Shown here: one piece after another, positions 50,145-63,336 of the stretch
Layout of the letters: every line of letters starts with the position of its first letter
Numbering within the stretch: position 1 is the first letter of the stretch
Assembly: GCA_007570785.1 (NCBI GenBank)
Contig: ML662442.1
Span: 29,128,264 to 29,192,263 of the forward strand
Source: Antilocapra americana
Taxonomy: Eukaryota > Chordata > Mammalia > Artiodactyla > Antilocapridae
DNA length: 64,000 nt
Reading direction: 5' to 3'
Made by a program: the position numbers and the translations under genes
The notes under the pieces: model-generated
What the model was told of the DNA's origin: nothing
The model's input: only the letters and a program-made list of their open reading frames with translations
Databases searched by the model: none

Positions 50145-50156
50145 TAGGGAAAGTCT

Positions 50157-52965
50157 GGGGAAAGTTTCTAAGGTGCTTGAGATGATTCCTGGGAAGGAGA
50201 TGGAGTCAGCTAATAAAGACAAAGAATATTTGAGGGAGATATTTACTGTTTGAGAGACTGTTCACCTCCTTTGCTTCTGCTGAGTCTTGCATTCTGCCTC
50301 TTGTAGAACATGGCCCTCCTCCCCATGGTTGTGCTTAACAGGGAAACGCCATCTTCCTCAACAGTCCTGCTCTTGGGCCATCATGATTGGCCCAGGTGGA
50401 AAATGACACAAGATAGACCAATCATAATCTTTCTTCATGATTTTCTCAATTAGAAGGAAAAGAATAGAGAGTCTTCAGTTCTCTGATGGTGAAGCAAGGA
50501 AAATATCAGGCAACAAGTTTTTGGCAGCCACATTCAAGGCCACATGGAAGAAGTGAAGTCACAGAGAAGAGAACTCAGCCGACAAGCAGACAAAAGCAGA
50601 GATCACTGGCAGCTAGAGAGAGTCCTTGCTCTATCTGAGGCTGGGTTCCACTTGTATTCATGCCCTTCTCTGCTTTGCTCAATTTATGTGAGCTGATGAC
50701 CCCTCTTTTCCCTTCTCTGAGGTCTTTGCAAGAAACTTCAATGATGATATTAAAGACCAAGGGAACAATGTTAACTAAGGCAAGAAGCAATGGCCTGACC
50801 ACTAAAAAGCCTAATCTTAGTCCCCAAGCTCTGATTCTCTCCAAAATACTGGGAAAATATGCCATATTATATAATAATGTAGCCAGAGTATGCTTTTTTC
50901 TAAGGATTTATGGCATCATTAATTTGGGAGAGGTCTTTACATGAGCAGAATAGCGAAGTCTGAATTACGGCAGGAAAACTTTGATAATAAGTACAGTAAT
51001 GTATTTGGTATTGATTATACTCTCATGGATATTTGATCTGGAATTTATAATTTGGCTGTTCAACAGTTCAGGAGGGTGGGGCTTAAATTGTACTGTGCAG
51101 TAGACAGAATTATGAACTACCCACAGGCCACTTGCTAGAGCTGACTTCGCAGTATGTGTTCTGAGAAGAAATATGCGTGCTCACATGGGCTCAGGAAACT
51201 GCCTGATAAAGCCTTCCTCGTGGAGATTCACAATGCATATTAACACATAAGAATAGAATCAGTAAATAAATCTGCTTAATTTTGTGTAATAGTTAAATAA
51301 GCAAACTTATTTGTACAGGGAAAGATTTGTTTTATTTTTCTCACACTGAACAAACCTCAAAGGAGTTTGCCCTTCACATCAGTTTGCATTTAATACCAGT
51401 AAGGGAAGCTTACTGGTATTAGTATAGATATGAACTAATATTTTAGGTAGTTTCCCTTCCTCTCTAGTCATCAAAACTCAATGGAAAATTAAATTATGTG
51501 TTCCAGTACCATAAAATCACAGGCAGATTTTAAAGAGGTTCCAGTAAATTTCCTTTCTATTCAAGTACATTTGTTTTTTCTTTACCTGTTAACAGCATTA
51601 AAACTTAGCCATAATCTACTGGGAATTTTATCTCCGAGTTTTACCACAACCTTTAAAGCCCAAATGAGCACACAGAATGCCTGAGGTATGGTGGTGTTAG
51701 CTTTGGCCCTGGAAGAAAAATGGGAAACAACAGGATTCATTCAGGAAAGTATTTGATAAGAGAGTAAGCGCAGTTAGGTAAGGCAAGTAAGGGAAAGCGT
51801 GGGTCCCAGATGTGGTAGTTAAGATGAAGACAGGGACATGGGTACAAAAGATTAAATAAATGCTGGCCGGCCAGTGTGGGAGGGGGTGAAAGAGAGCCAT
51901 GGCTGTGATGGAGTTTCTGGCTAGACTACCGTCTGTGTGGTGGACTGAAAATCAAGCAAGCAATTTCTCATTCCTGTCAGAAGCAGAAATTCAGGCCCAG
52001 TAAAGAGTCAAAGAAAGGAGAAATTCTCTCCTTCTTGCTGGGCCAGGTCCTTTTTGATCTCCTCTCCTTGTCATATAATTCTAGAACATCAAGGGCATTT
52101 AAATCAGCACAAGGTGACAGAAACAAGAGCACGCAAGAAGCCTTCCCATTCACAGATAAGCACGTCTACCCAAGTGTGGAGAATCATTTAGAACCATCCG
52201 AAACCAAATGAACTGTCAATACACACTGTATGAGAGCTAGTGGAGACAAAAATTGTAGTCAGTCCTGCCTCACCTGGGCAGAATAAATACAAAATGAAAT
52301 CTACTAGCAGGTACTTAAGATGCTTCAAATTGACAAGCTGGCTTTGATGATGTGAAGGATGAAGGATTAAGTTTCTTTTAAAAAAGAGTTTGTCACATAA
52401 TAGCCAGTAGTTCTAAAGTGTTAGAAATAATGACAAATGGTTCATAAATAAACAACTGTATTAAATAAGGATTTAAAAAATTCATGAGGTGCCATCCTTT
52501 GCTAAACTGTACAAAATTTTGCAATATTTTAATAACTTGACAGTATGACAATACAATCAGGATTTCTAGAATAAGTCATTTCTGTTTTTCACTATTGAGA
52601 ATATAATCCAAAGCTTTTCATGAATTCCACTTGACTATATTCAAAAGGAAATGCCATATTCAACCATATCCAGAATATAATGGAAAAATTCTAGGGTAAA
52701 CTCTAGAGTAAAGGTGTTTTCTTTATGAAAATAATAAATAAATCTTTTTAATATATCTAGTAAACAAGTCTCTCTTCTTAAAAAATATATATTGCATCCT
52801 TAGTTATTTCAGGATATCCTCAAAATTGCTTATATACTATCATGTTCTATCTTTTAAATGACATCTTGATTTCCTAGGGAATGAGTGACTTAAGTAAAAA
52901 TGTATTCTATTTTGTTAATGCTTTCCTGTGAATTAAGTATACGTGTATGTATATCATGTTGGAAT
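50157..52965. other. No gene recognised; possible old repeat at 50370-50600
   Basis: About 2.8 kb of unassigned sequence. The stretch 50370-50600 ('gattggcccaggtgg', 'tagaccaatcataatctttc') resembles an ancient interspersed repeat but I cannot name its family. ORFs of 90-96 codons on both strands at 50575-50944 overlap each other and show no known domain. Confidence 0.35.
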
Positions 52966-52978
52966 TTCAGTTGCTTTC

Positions 52979-53716
<738 letters not shown>

Positions 53717-53729
53717 TTCAGTTGCTTTC

Positions 53730-54370
53730 AATCTGCCATTATTCACAGGTTATCAGAATAATACATTCTTTGTAAAATAATTTTACTTATTTTGCTAGCA
53801 ATGCAGATTTAGGAATAACCTATTCTTCACCAGTTCCCAATAAGATAAAACATATAATGGCATTAAAGAGTAATTTGGATATTTTACTGACTTTATATTT
53901 TGGCAATGTTTCATGCCTCATTTGCCTAAAAACTCATTAGATTAGTGCAACACCATGTTTTAATACAATAGGTTCAGACTTATTTTTCCAAGTAAGTTGA
54001 GCCCTGCTTATTTTCTGTACTTTCATGCTTGAGTTAATAAATTGCAAAGTTTCCCTCTTCTGTTTGCTCTGTTTTCCTTTATATACCATTTGTTGGAGGT
54101 ACTCTATTTTGAGAAAAAGGGAGGAGATGAAAAGTAAATTATCCCCTTGGGTTTGTGAAATAAAGTTTGCCTATCTACAATCTGCGATCTCAATCATTTC
54201 TTATATTTACTGAGCCTTCAATTTGTGACAAGTATATGCACTAAAACTAGCAGATCAACGAGGAAGAAAGCAGAAAACAGTGATTGGAAGGGTGCCTGAT
54301 GAAGACAGCAATGGAGATCACATCCTCTCAGCAAGTGTCGTCACTAAGCAGTGAGGGTTTGAGCACCAGG
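53730..54370. other. No gene recognised
   Basis: AT-rich unassigned sequence; one 62-codon ORF of no known family. Confidence 0.4.
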
Positions 54371-54379
54371 AAGGCAGGG

Positions 54380-54576
54380 TACGTGGGCTTCCCTGGTGGC
54401 TCAGTACAGGAGCCATGGGTTTGACTCCTAGGTAAGGAAAATCCCCTGAAGAAGGAAATGGCAACCCACTCCAGTATTCTTGCCTGGGATATCCTATGGG
54501 CAGACCAGCCTGGAGGGCCATAGTCCATGGGATCGCAAAAGAGTTGGACACAATTTAGCAGCAAAACAACAATAAC
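54380..54576 (+). mobile_element. Bov-tA SINE with deletion in the tRNA head
   Basis: The copy begins 'gggcttccctggtggctcag' and then jumps to 'tacaggagccatgggtttg', losing the middle of the tRNA-like head. The body is standard, ending in a CAA-rich tail. A 9-bp repeat aaggcaggg (54371-54379 and 54577-54585) is the probable target-site duplication. Confidence 0.88.
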
Positions 54577-54585
54577 AAGGCAGGG

Positions 54586-55392
54586 GACTTCACCCTGTCC
54601 CAGCACATGGTCCCAGGATCTGGGCCTTTCTTTCACAGCCCTACAGAAGGCATATTTTAAAAGACTGGGATGTATCTTGACCTTCTTCCTGGTCATCCAG
54701 CTTCATCTCTCTTATAATTAGATTTTGCTTGAACGTAACTCAAATATACTTTCTAACAGAGAAATTACTGAACCAGTCTAAATCAAAGTTTCATCTAAAT
54801 GAGTCCTGTCATCTGGCCAGTGGTCTCACTCTGCTGCATTTAGGAGGCATCTGAGAGTTATCTTAATTATGAAAGCTCCACCAAGCTCTGATCATGACAT
54901 ATAAAAGTTAACTGCATATCTTCTTAAGTACCTGAACTACTTTCTCTTTAGCTTGTCAACTTCCCAAACTTTACACCATCTCTCTGGCCCTCATATGCCC
55001 CAGCTCTGGCTGGAGGTCTCTCTATCGTACCACCAGCCCAGAGCTTCAGCTCATCCTGACCCTAGTAGGAAGTACTGCTTGACTCCCATTAAGCCAGTAA
55101 TCACATCCCACCTTTTAGTCCTCTTCACATTACCTGCCTTTACATGTAGTGTGGTTTTTCCAACAAGATAACATGTGCCTGTGATATCTCTTTCATCTTT
55201 GTATACCCAACAATGCCCTAAAAAGAGTACATGCTCAATAAAGTCATGTGAATCAGTTCATTTCCCTCATTTTGCAGATATCTTTAAGACAAAAATAGAA
55301 TATGAACCTTTGTACTTTTCCTCCCAACTCTAACTTCAACTCATACCTATCATCCATTCCCATATTATCTTTCCAAATGAGATTTTTTTCCA
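54586..55392. other. No gene recognised
   Basis: Unassigned sequence with no coding signature or nameable repeat. Confidence 0.4.
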
Positions 55393-55407
55393 CCATGTAC
55401 ATTTTAA

Positions 55408-55704
55408 AGTGAAAGTGAAAGTCGCTCAGTCGTGTCCAACTCTTTGCAACCCCATGGAATTCTCCAGGCCAGAATACTGGAGTGAGTAGCCCTTCCCTTC
55501 TCCAGGGGATCTTCCCTACCTAGGGATCGAACCCAGGTGTCCCACGTTGAAGGCAGATTCTTTACCAGCTGAGCCACAGGGGAAGCCCCAGAACACTGGG
55601 GTCAGTAGCCTATCCCTCTTCCAGTGGATCTTCCCGACCCAAGAATCGAACTGGGGTCTCCTGCATTGCAGGCAGATTCTTTAGCAACTGAGCTATCAAG
55701 GAAG
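55408..55704 (-). mobile_element. Dimeric Bov-tA SINE (two tRNA heads, one tail)
   Basis: In antisense, a complete Bov-tA (55408-55589) is followed by a second inverted head plus partial body (about 55590-55704, 'gattctttagcaactgagctatcaaggaagcc'). The flanks ccatgtacattttaa (55393-55407) and ccatggacattttaa (55705-55719) differ once in 15 and enclose both units, so the dimer inserted as a whole. Confidence 0.88.
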
Positions 55705-55719
55705 CCATGGACATTTTAA

Positions 55720-56030
55720 GAACCTATCCAATTTCACCATAGCTCTAAAAACCGGTGTTTGTCTACTATAAGTTTGCTCATCCCTAAGAAAAACTTGAGA
55801 AAATCTCTCTCCGTTCACATGTCACAAATATTTTCTTTCTTTTCTCATGGGGTTGTCTTCACTAAACATGTAAAAACCTCCAGTCCTCCTCATGGTATTT
55901 TGGTTATTCTTGGTTATCACCTGTTCCCCTATAGTTATCCTACAAGTCAGATAACTACCGAAGTATGGCAAAAATAAAATATCACTCAACTTGTATCACC
56001 AGTTTCATGCTATGATGCCCAAACTGCTGT
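55720..56030. other. No gene recognised
   Basis: Unassigned sequence, with a 72-codon ORF lacking any recognisable domain. Confidence 0.4.
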
Positions 56031-56501
56031 GGTCGTGAACAGCCACAAGAAGGGACATAGGAAAAGCACAAGAAAACAAGGTTTATTACACTCATAGGTC
56101 CTAGAGATTAACTGGGGGGTGAGGGGGGATTTACTACATGCCACACAGGGTCACAGGGGTAGCGCCAAGATTCGATCAGGTGATAGAAGATAGAAGCAAG
56201 GGGTGTGCTTAGGCCACGGCCTTTATGGGTGTTTCTACAGGAGAGGTAAGGCAGGACAAACAACTTAGATTTGGTTGGTTAGAATATTTCAGCGTGCTCT
56301 AAGTCATACGTGTGATTTCCAGGTACTAGGGCCTGGCCCTGGGATGATTAACGTGGAAGAATAGTGCCTCCTGGGTGTATGGGCTAGACAGAGGAGGCGT
56401 GGCCCTAGGTTGGTCCAGTGGATATCAAAGGCATGCTCAGCTGAGTCCTTCACTATCTAAAAGAAATGGCGAGCCCTGGGAGGGGCAGTCTCCCCCAGAC
56501 A
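56031..56501 (-). mobile_element. Solo-LTR-like element of a ruminant endogenous retrovirus
   Basis: Read on the minus strand, the element starts TGTCTGGGGGAGACTGCC and ends near ACGACCACA, giving TG...CA termini. A TATA-like CATAAAGG (plus coordinates 56220-56227) precedes an AATAAA (56082-56087) by about 135 bases, an LTR-like U3-R-U5 layout. No internal retroviral genes are next to it. No convincing target-site duplication was found, so the exact ends are uncertain. Confidence 0.55.
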
Positions 56502-56629
56502 GAACGATTTTTTTTTTAAGCTGCCTAAAAATCGTAATATGCAGAATGTAAAAAATATATACAGTCCGTTCAGGAGCACACCATATCAGCAATCGAGATG
56601 GGCAGCAGTGCTGACTAGTGTGAAAGTAA

Positions 56630-56800
56630 CTGGATTCTGGATTCACCAGGTCTAACTCAAATGGCAATATCTTATCTGTGAGGTGTTGGGCAAATTATTT
56701 AATCTCTCTGTTGATCATCTTTGTCCATAAAATGAAGCAAAACCTGTAGAGCCGTCTTGAGAATTAAATGAGATGATGCCTACGAAACATTCAGCCCAAT
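56630..56800 (+). repeat. MIR SINE
   Basis: MIR core 'ggtgttgggcaaattatttaatctctctg', 'tttgtccataaaatgaag' and 'gaattaaatgagatgatgcc' are recognisable. Confidence 0.75.
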
Positions 56801-57594
56801 ATCCATTTCCAGTAGACAAATTTTTTAAAGTAAACTCAGTATTTGGAAGGGGAATGGGAATTGACCCAAAAGTTTAAAGAAGGAACTGAGTCAGAAAGCA
56901 GAGGCAGAGAGTAGCCTCAAACCAAAGAATGATATGGGATTAAGCATGGAACCCTCGTCAAGTCACCCCAAAGAATTACTTTTTGTCTCAAATAAGTTTA
57001 GTACCTTTTATTACATAGCTCTTTATAGTTACTTTTTAAAGTGTTTTTGTATGCGTAACTGTACATGGTACTATGGCAGACAGAGTTTACGATTTCTACT
57101 TTCTGGGTATGGAAATTAAATCTCAGCAAGGTTAGCCTGAGTTGTCCCTGTTGCTAATAAATGATCTTCCAAAACTAGAGTTATCCGAACACTTGTCCCA
57201 GGATTCTGTTCACCATACCAATCTGTTTCAGGTAAATCACTTTCTTTCCATTTGCATCTTAGATACTACTATATATATAAAGAGCTAAAACTGTCCATTA
57301 AAGATAAAATGAGATATCTATAATGCCTGCCTGATATTTCAATATTTCCTCCATGGACATCAGATTTGGGTTAGATTTTTGTCAGGAATTCAAATAACTT
57401 GAAGATTGAGCAACTGGCCAGCACTGTGTCGGCTGGTCTGGTAACCACTAGACTCAGGTGGCTACTGAGCCCTGGAAAGGTGGCCAACACCTCATGTTAA
57501 AATGATAATATTTTGGATATACTGAGTCATATGAAATATATTATTAAAGTAGATTTCCCATTTCTAATTTTCATTTGCCTATTAGAAATTTGCT
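56801..57594. other. No gene recognised
   Basis: Unassigned sequence with no coding signature. Confidence 0.4.
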
Positions 57595-57711
57595 TGTTTT
57601 TACCACGCTTCATGGCTCACGAGATCTTAGTTCCCAACCAGGGATTGAACCTAGGACCTCGGCAGTGGAAAGTGCTGGGTCCTAACCACTGGACTGTCAG
57701 GGAATTCCCTA
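57595..57711 (-). mobile_element. CHR-type SINE
   Basis: Antisense CHR element: 'catggctcacgagatcttagttcccaaccaggg', inverted B box 'attgaacctagg', and inverted start 'ctaaccactggactgtcagggaattccc'. Confidence 0.85.
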
Positions 57712-57907
57712 AACATTTTTTTAAATGTGCCAAGTGTTGCTTCTCTTGGCTCGGGCTCCATGGGTCACCAGAATCTGAAAGCTATGGTCCCTCTCGAGCC
57801 GTATGTGCCCAGCACTCTGCAACTGCAGCAGCACTTTCGGTGATACAAGGAGACGGAACTCTCTCCGGATGGGTAATCAACACAGTGCCTTCATAGGAAG
57901 CAATGGC

Positions 57908-58100
57908 CAGGACTTCCTTGGTGGTCCAGTGGCTAAGACTCCAAGCTCCCAGTGCACGGAGCCTGGCTTCGACCCCTGGTTGGGGAACTTACATCCTTCC
58001 GTGCTGCAACTGAGAAGTCACGTGCTGAAAAACTAAAGTTCCTGCATGCCACATGTAAGACCTAGTGCAGCCAAATAAATAAAAACTTTGTTTAAAAAAG
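57908..58100 (+). mobile_element. CHR-type SINE
   Basis: Sense CHR element: 'ggacttccttggtggtccagtggctaagactcc', B box 'tggcttcgacccctggttgggg', CHR-specific tail 'cctgcatgccacatgtaagacctagtgcagcc' and an A-rich end with AAATAAATAAAAA. Confidence 0.85.
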
Positions 58101-58687
58101 GAGAAGCAACTGTCTCTGTCCGTATATCACTTCAATATAGCAGGTTGGTACCTACTACGGCTTGGTGGTTATTCTGACTCCAGGGAGGAGCACTGGCTCA
58201 ATGTGTGAAAGACCAGAGGAAGTCTGCTGCGAAAATAATTTCTTTCCAGTTAACGCAAGCAATCTAAGAAGAGAAATGTTAATTTTTTTTCAAACTGTCA
58301 TCATGAAGGAAAGTACCTGAAAAAATAGAGTATTTTATAGAAAGGTCAAGGACTGTTCAAATTAATTGTACTTGATAGCTGCATGTCAGAGTCTTCTTTC
58401 TGGCTCAAGACGAACCAATTGCTAGGAGCCCTTTGAAGTTCTATGGATAATAGAAATGGATTGTGACATTCTTACCTACTAATTTAGCATTGAAATGTTC
58501 ACAATGTCAAATGTGAAATTAATAATTACACTACTTTTCACCACTGAATGTCTGTCAAAGAGAACAAAACCATGTCAGGCAGAAGCAAAGTTCAAAGATG
58601 GAAGCATTTGTGACACCAGCTCTCATCCCTATGGAACAGCAAATCAAAGGCAAAACCAGCATGTTTCCCCAAAAGTTAACAAATACA
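58101..58687. other. No gene recognised
   Basis: Unassigned sequence; a 73-codon ORF (58495-58716) runs into the next SINE and is not a gene. Confidence 0.4.
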
Positions 58688-58893
58688 GGCACGTTCAGTC
58701 GCATCCAACTCTGTGACCTCATGGATTCTAGCCTGCCAGATTCCTCTGTCCATGGAATTTTCTAGGAACGAATACTAGAATGGGCTGCCATTTCCTACTA
58801 CTCCAGGAATCTTCTTGACCCAAGGATCAAACCCACATCTCTTGTGTTTCCTCTGGCAGGCGGATTTTTCACCACTGCACCACCTGAGAAGTC
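58688..58893 (-). mobile_element. Bov-tA SINE
   Basis: Antisense Bov-tA, moderately diverged: 'cacgttcagtcgcatccaactctgtgacc' to the inverted head 'caccactgcaccacctgagaag'. Confidence 0.88.
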
Positions 58894-60759
58894 ACATAGT
58901 CTTAGTGCAATAAGACACTTAAATTAACTTAGTATGCAGACTGCCTTTAACTATATATTTAGAAATAAATTCTGTCATATTAAAATAAAGAGATATTTAA
59001 GTTAAAAAAATCTCAGGTCAGAAAACAAACTTCTGTAACATAGATTCATCCTTACCTGTGTAACATCCAACTGACACTAATAAAAAGTCAAGTCAAATTT
59101 CCTACTAGCTACGCTAATAAAGGAACTCAAAACGTTGATTGCTTCAGATTATCACATCTGAGTCTTGCAGCCACCTGTGGGTTGCCTAAAAGGTAGATTA
59201 AGCCAGTTACCAACTTAGCGTTTAACTGTAAAAAATTACATCCTTAAGGGTTTTGTGAAAATACAAGCCACTTTATTAATAAAGTAAGTGTCCCCTATGT
59301 AATCTGATTTGTGATCTGCCAGAAAGGTCCCTTCCATGAAAAATATTTTACCAATGGATTCTGAAATTTCTTCTTTAACAAAACTCATCCACGAAATCCT
59401 TGTCCCTATTAGCAGTACTTTGGGCATCAAAATACTTTATCAGACTGGGTTTATCAGGCAGCCTCTTTCCATCCGAAGTAAAGAAGGGAGAGAGGTAGAG
59501 GTTAAAATCTGAAGAGAGTAGGGTATCATTTCAGAGGGATTAGAAATAGGAGGCAGGGAATGCTAAAAACTACAGCATGTTTCAGTATTTTCCCCAGAAA
59601 AAGGAGTAATAGTCTTGAAAAGATGGCTAGGGTCTCAGGCTCACCTTGTATGAACCACATTAAACACAAATGTGTACTTTACATTCATCATGGACTTAAA
59701 CTCCAATAGATCATCTTCTTAAGGCTCTGATGTTAAATCATTTTTTAAAGAATACTAAAGAGCTTTGTGTTGAAAAGGAAATCACCTGGGTAACAATTTC
59801 AAGATGCCAAGAGTCTCAAAACCCTGCTTTTATCACCAGCTGAAAAGCCAATAAGTCTTAATTGTCTCTAAACAATCTCCAGCTGTGTAACCTTCTTTCC
59901 GTGCAGGATCCTTATAAGAGAGAGGCCTATAAAATAGTTTTCTAAGTGCTGTATTTATGCTGGGATTTAAATTTCAATTACAGAGAGAAATTATATCTCC
60001 CATTTGATGCAAATGCATTTGAACACATTATGACTATAAAAGTAAAACCTGCTTAATCCTCTCGTAAACTTAGTAATTTTATAAAACTCGTATTGTTTCA
60101 TACACATAAAATGTGCATGATAATCAGCATTCCAAACAGTAGCCTAAGTCAGAAACACAAGACTTCATAATATTCTCAGTGTTTTCTCCTTCCATTTGCT
60201 CGGTATAACAAGCAGAGTGAAATATGCCTCTTATATTTTAAAAGTGAAAATAGGGATTTATAATTCTATGATTTCTGGATCTCATGAATTTAATGTTCTA
60301 CGCAAAAGGCATTCAGAACTCCATTTTAGCACAGCAATATTTCTCTGAGTCTAACCTAATTTACCATATAAATTTGGATGTTTTAAAAACTAAAAAACAC
60401 TTTCTTCACTACTTAAAACACTCAAATTATTATGGAAATCTAATAGCTCCTCAATTCTCCCTCTAATCACAAATCAAAATGGGGACCTGGAGCACTCTGG
60501 AAATAATTTGCTGCTGTCCCTAGGTTTTACAGGCCAGTAAACATTCCCTAAGTACTACTAAAGAAAGACCACAGTTCCAGGGAAAATGGGGAGAATTTGC
60601 ATCAGGAGGTGGTTGGGTATGCTATTCTCCAGAGGGACTGATATTCAGAAGAAAGGATTTGACAAGTCCCTTTGTTCATAATTCAAAGCATGCACCATTC
60701 AAATCAAGTCCTGTGTTAGAGACACACTTTCTGACTTCCGCCCTCTTCCCTCCCACAGT
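58894..60759. other. No gene recognised
   Basis: About 1.9 kb of AT-rich unassigned sequence. ORFs of 60-64 codons show nothing known. Confidence 0.4.
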
Positions 60760-60770
60760 CCAGGAAGCCT

Positions 60771-60996
60771 TGTGCAGGTGTGCTAAATTGCTTCAGTCTT
60801 GTCCGATTCTTTGGGACCCTATGGACAGTAGCCCACCAGGCTCCTCTGTTCATGGGACTCTCCAGGGAAGAATACTGGAGTGGGTTGCTATGCCCTCCTC
60901 CAGGGGATCTTCCCGACTCACGGATCAAACCCAAGTCTCATATGTCTCCTGCATCGCAGGCAGATTCTGGACCACTAGTGCCACATTGGAAGCCCC
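60771..60996 (-). mobile_element. Bov-tA SINE with target-site duplication
   Basis: Antisense Bov-tA from 'ttgtgcaggtgtgctaaattgcttcagtc' to the inverted head. Perfect 11-bp flank ccaggaagcct at 60760-60770 and 60997-61007. ORFs of 116 and 133 codons crossing it are SINE readthrough, not genes. Confidence 0.93.
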
Positions 60997-61007
60997 CCAG
61001 GAAGCCT

Positions 61008-62654
61008 GAGGAACCTCCAAAACCAGGAGATTCCTCAGTCACATCTATTTCCTCATTTTCCCACTTTCACAGGCAACAGGCTTTAGATGACATTCTAGAT
61101 TTGAAAATGTTGGGTGAAGAGCCAAGAAGATTGAGAATAAAGGGAAAAGAACTTTTGCCCAAACTTCTTTTTCTTTTTTAATCATATACTTCTCTAGAAA
61201 TACCAAGGTTGGTGTTAAAGAATTACAGCATTTATTCATGTTCATGTTTTAGGACGGTTTTCAGAATAATATGTTTTCAGAATAATATTAATAATAATAA
61301 TAATTTTCAGAAATTAACAAGCAACCTAAAAATAGTACCTGTTTTACTGCCTTGCTCACTATTACCAAGGAGAACACAAACTCACCCTCTTAGAACTCAT
61401 GGAGTTATCTTTGCCTAAAAAATTGGAACACATGAGGGAAACGTTGCCATTCACTAACTACAGAACAAAGAAAATTCTGCACATCATGCCAAGACATTAT
61501 GCAGGAGGTGGTGTTAACAGGGAAAGCTTTTATCATGAGAAAGTAGAAGCCCCATTACCTCCTAAGTTAATAACTGCAACCTATAATATGAAGTTCTATT
61601 TTAGTCGAGCTTTGTATATTTTTAAAGAGTAAGAAAAGATCATTCGTCTCCCTTTCCATGAACCAGGCTACACAATCGGTTACCAATGCCTTTTCTTTTT
61701 CATAAAGAGAAGGCAATAATAGTCCTATAAGGATGACTCCACATGAATGGACTAAAATTCACAAGAACGGAATTTTTTTCACAAGAAAAAGAGCGTCCCA
61801 GCAGTATAGGCAGAGATTAATATCTGAGAGTAAGTAGACCACAGACCATCTGACAAATTTTGTTTCAAACATTGTCTCTAAAGAATGATTTCAACAAGCC
61901 AGAACAAAATCCATCTTTTTAATCTGTATCACACCACGTGTAAATCAGGCTTTCTGCGGAAATGCATCAGTCTCTCAGGAACGATCAGGGACTGATGAGA
62001 CACACATTCTCTGACAGTGCTGCCGAGTGCCAGGCAGGAAGGAGACCTGCGCTCACACTAGCCCACCTGCTGGGGCCAGGCGAGAAAGAGGAAGTGATCC
62101 TTGAAGCAAGCTTCAGGAGAAAGTACGACGCTGATGCTGCAGGCCCCGAGCCACATGTGGGTCTCCGTGTCTTCCAACAGTCTTGCGCAGGGAAGACAGG
62201 AAAGACCTCAAAACACATTTATTGACCAGCCCAACTTATGTAGTTCTGCCAACCTTCTAATAGCCTTAGTGGAACACTGTTCCCCGTGAGACATGGAGGA
62301 CAGGACATTTCTGTGATACAACAGAACTTTCTGGTGTTCTGAAGGGCACAGGGCACTCTTGCTACTCTTCATGGGCATGTCCAGAGTCTCATTCCACTGG
62401 TCTGGACATCAGCAGAGCCACTAAAGCCATCAACAGAGAGCACGCTGTTGAAGCACTTCTCTGGAACAGTACAGAGGAGAGGGCTTTACTTTTAGACTCT
62501 GTAAGCCTAAGAACAGGATGGGATGAAAGGAATCTCACTCTTGCAATGCAATAAACCCCATATATTAAATTAGTTACCTCAGTTAGAACTTCACAAAGCA
62601 CAAAATAAATAACACTCACAGTGGTTAAACGTTGGACCTACTGTTTAAATGGCA
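61008..62654. other. No gene recognised
   Basis: Unassigned sequence. A GC-richer patch at 61990-62220 carries ORFs of 62-87 codons on both strands without recognisable domains. Confidence 0.4.
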
Positions 62655-62835
62655 TTCTTTTCTTTTCTTTTCTTTTTTTTAAATTACTTTACAATGTTGT
62701 GTTGGTTTCTGCCAGACATCAACATGAATCAGCCATAGATATACCTATGCCCCTCCCTTTTGAACCTCCTTCCCACTTCCCTCCCCATCCCACACCTCTC
62801 ACAGTCATTTGTCAACAAGTTTTCAGTAAAATGTG
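62655..62835 (-). mobile_element. L1 3' end, antisense
   Basis: The plus strand starts with a TTTTC/poly-T run (inverted A tail), then 'ttactttacaatgttgtgttggtttctgcc' and 'tcaacatgaatcagccatag', the reverse complement of the cetartiodactyl L1 3' UTR. The right end is approximate. Confidence 0.75.
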
Positions 62836-62840
62836 ATGTC

Positions 62841-63336
62841 TACACATGGACATCACCAGATGGTCGACACTGAAATCAGATTGATTATATTCTTTGCAGC
62901 CAAAGATGGTGAAGCTCTATACAGTCAGCAAAAACAAGACTGGGAGCTGAATGTGGCTCAGATCATGAACTCCTTTTTGCCAATTTCAGAATGAAATTGA
63001 AGAAACTGGAAAAAACCACCAGACCATTCAGCTACAACCTAAATCAAATCCCTTATGATTATACAGAAGAAGTGAGAAATAGATGAAAGGGACTAGATCT
63101 GATAGACAGAGTGCCTGAAGAACTATGGACAGAGGTTCATGACATTGTACAGAGACAGGAATCAAGACCATCCCCAAGGAAAAGAAATGCAAAAAAGCAA
63201 AATAGCTGTCTGAGGAGGCCTTACAAATAGCTGTGAAAAGATGGGAAGCAAAAAGCAAAGGAGAAAAGGAAAGATATACCCATTTGAATGCAGAGTTCCA
63301 AAGAATAGCAAGGAGAGATAAGAAAGCCTTCCTCAG
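62841..63336 (+). mobile_element. BovB LINE ORF2 fragment, endonuclease C-terminal region
   Basis: The translation follows the end of the BovB endonuclease domain and the linker (IDYI-type and LNQIPYDYTE-type segments, then [12 protein letters not shown]). A tryptophan codon is now TAG (63203-63205) and other frame breaks exist, so it is dead. The sequence stops mid-ORF at 63336, where L1 begins. Confidence 0.88.

Noticed and set aside
60659..61181. ORFs of 116 and 133 codons
   Set aside because: Both read through an antisense Bov-tA SINE and its flanks.
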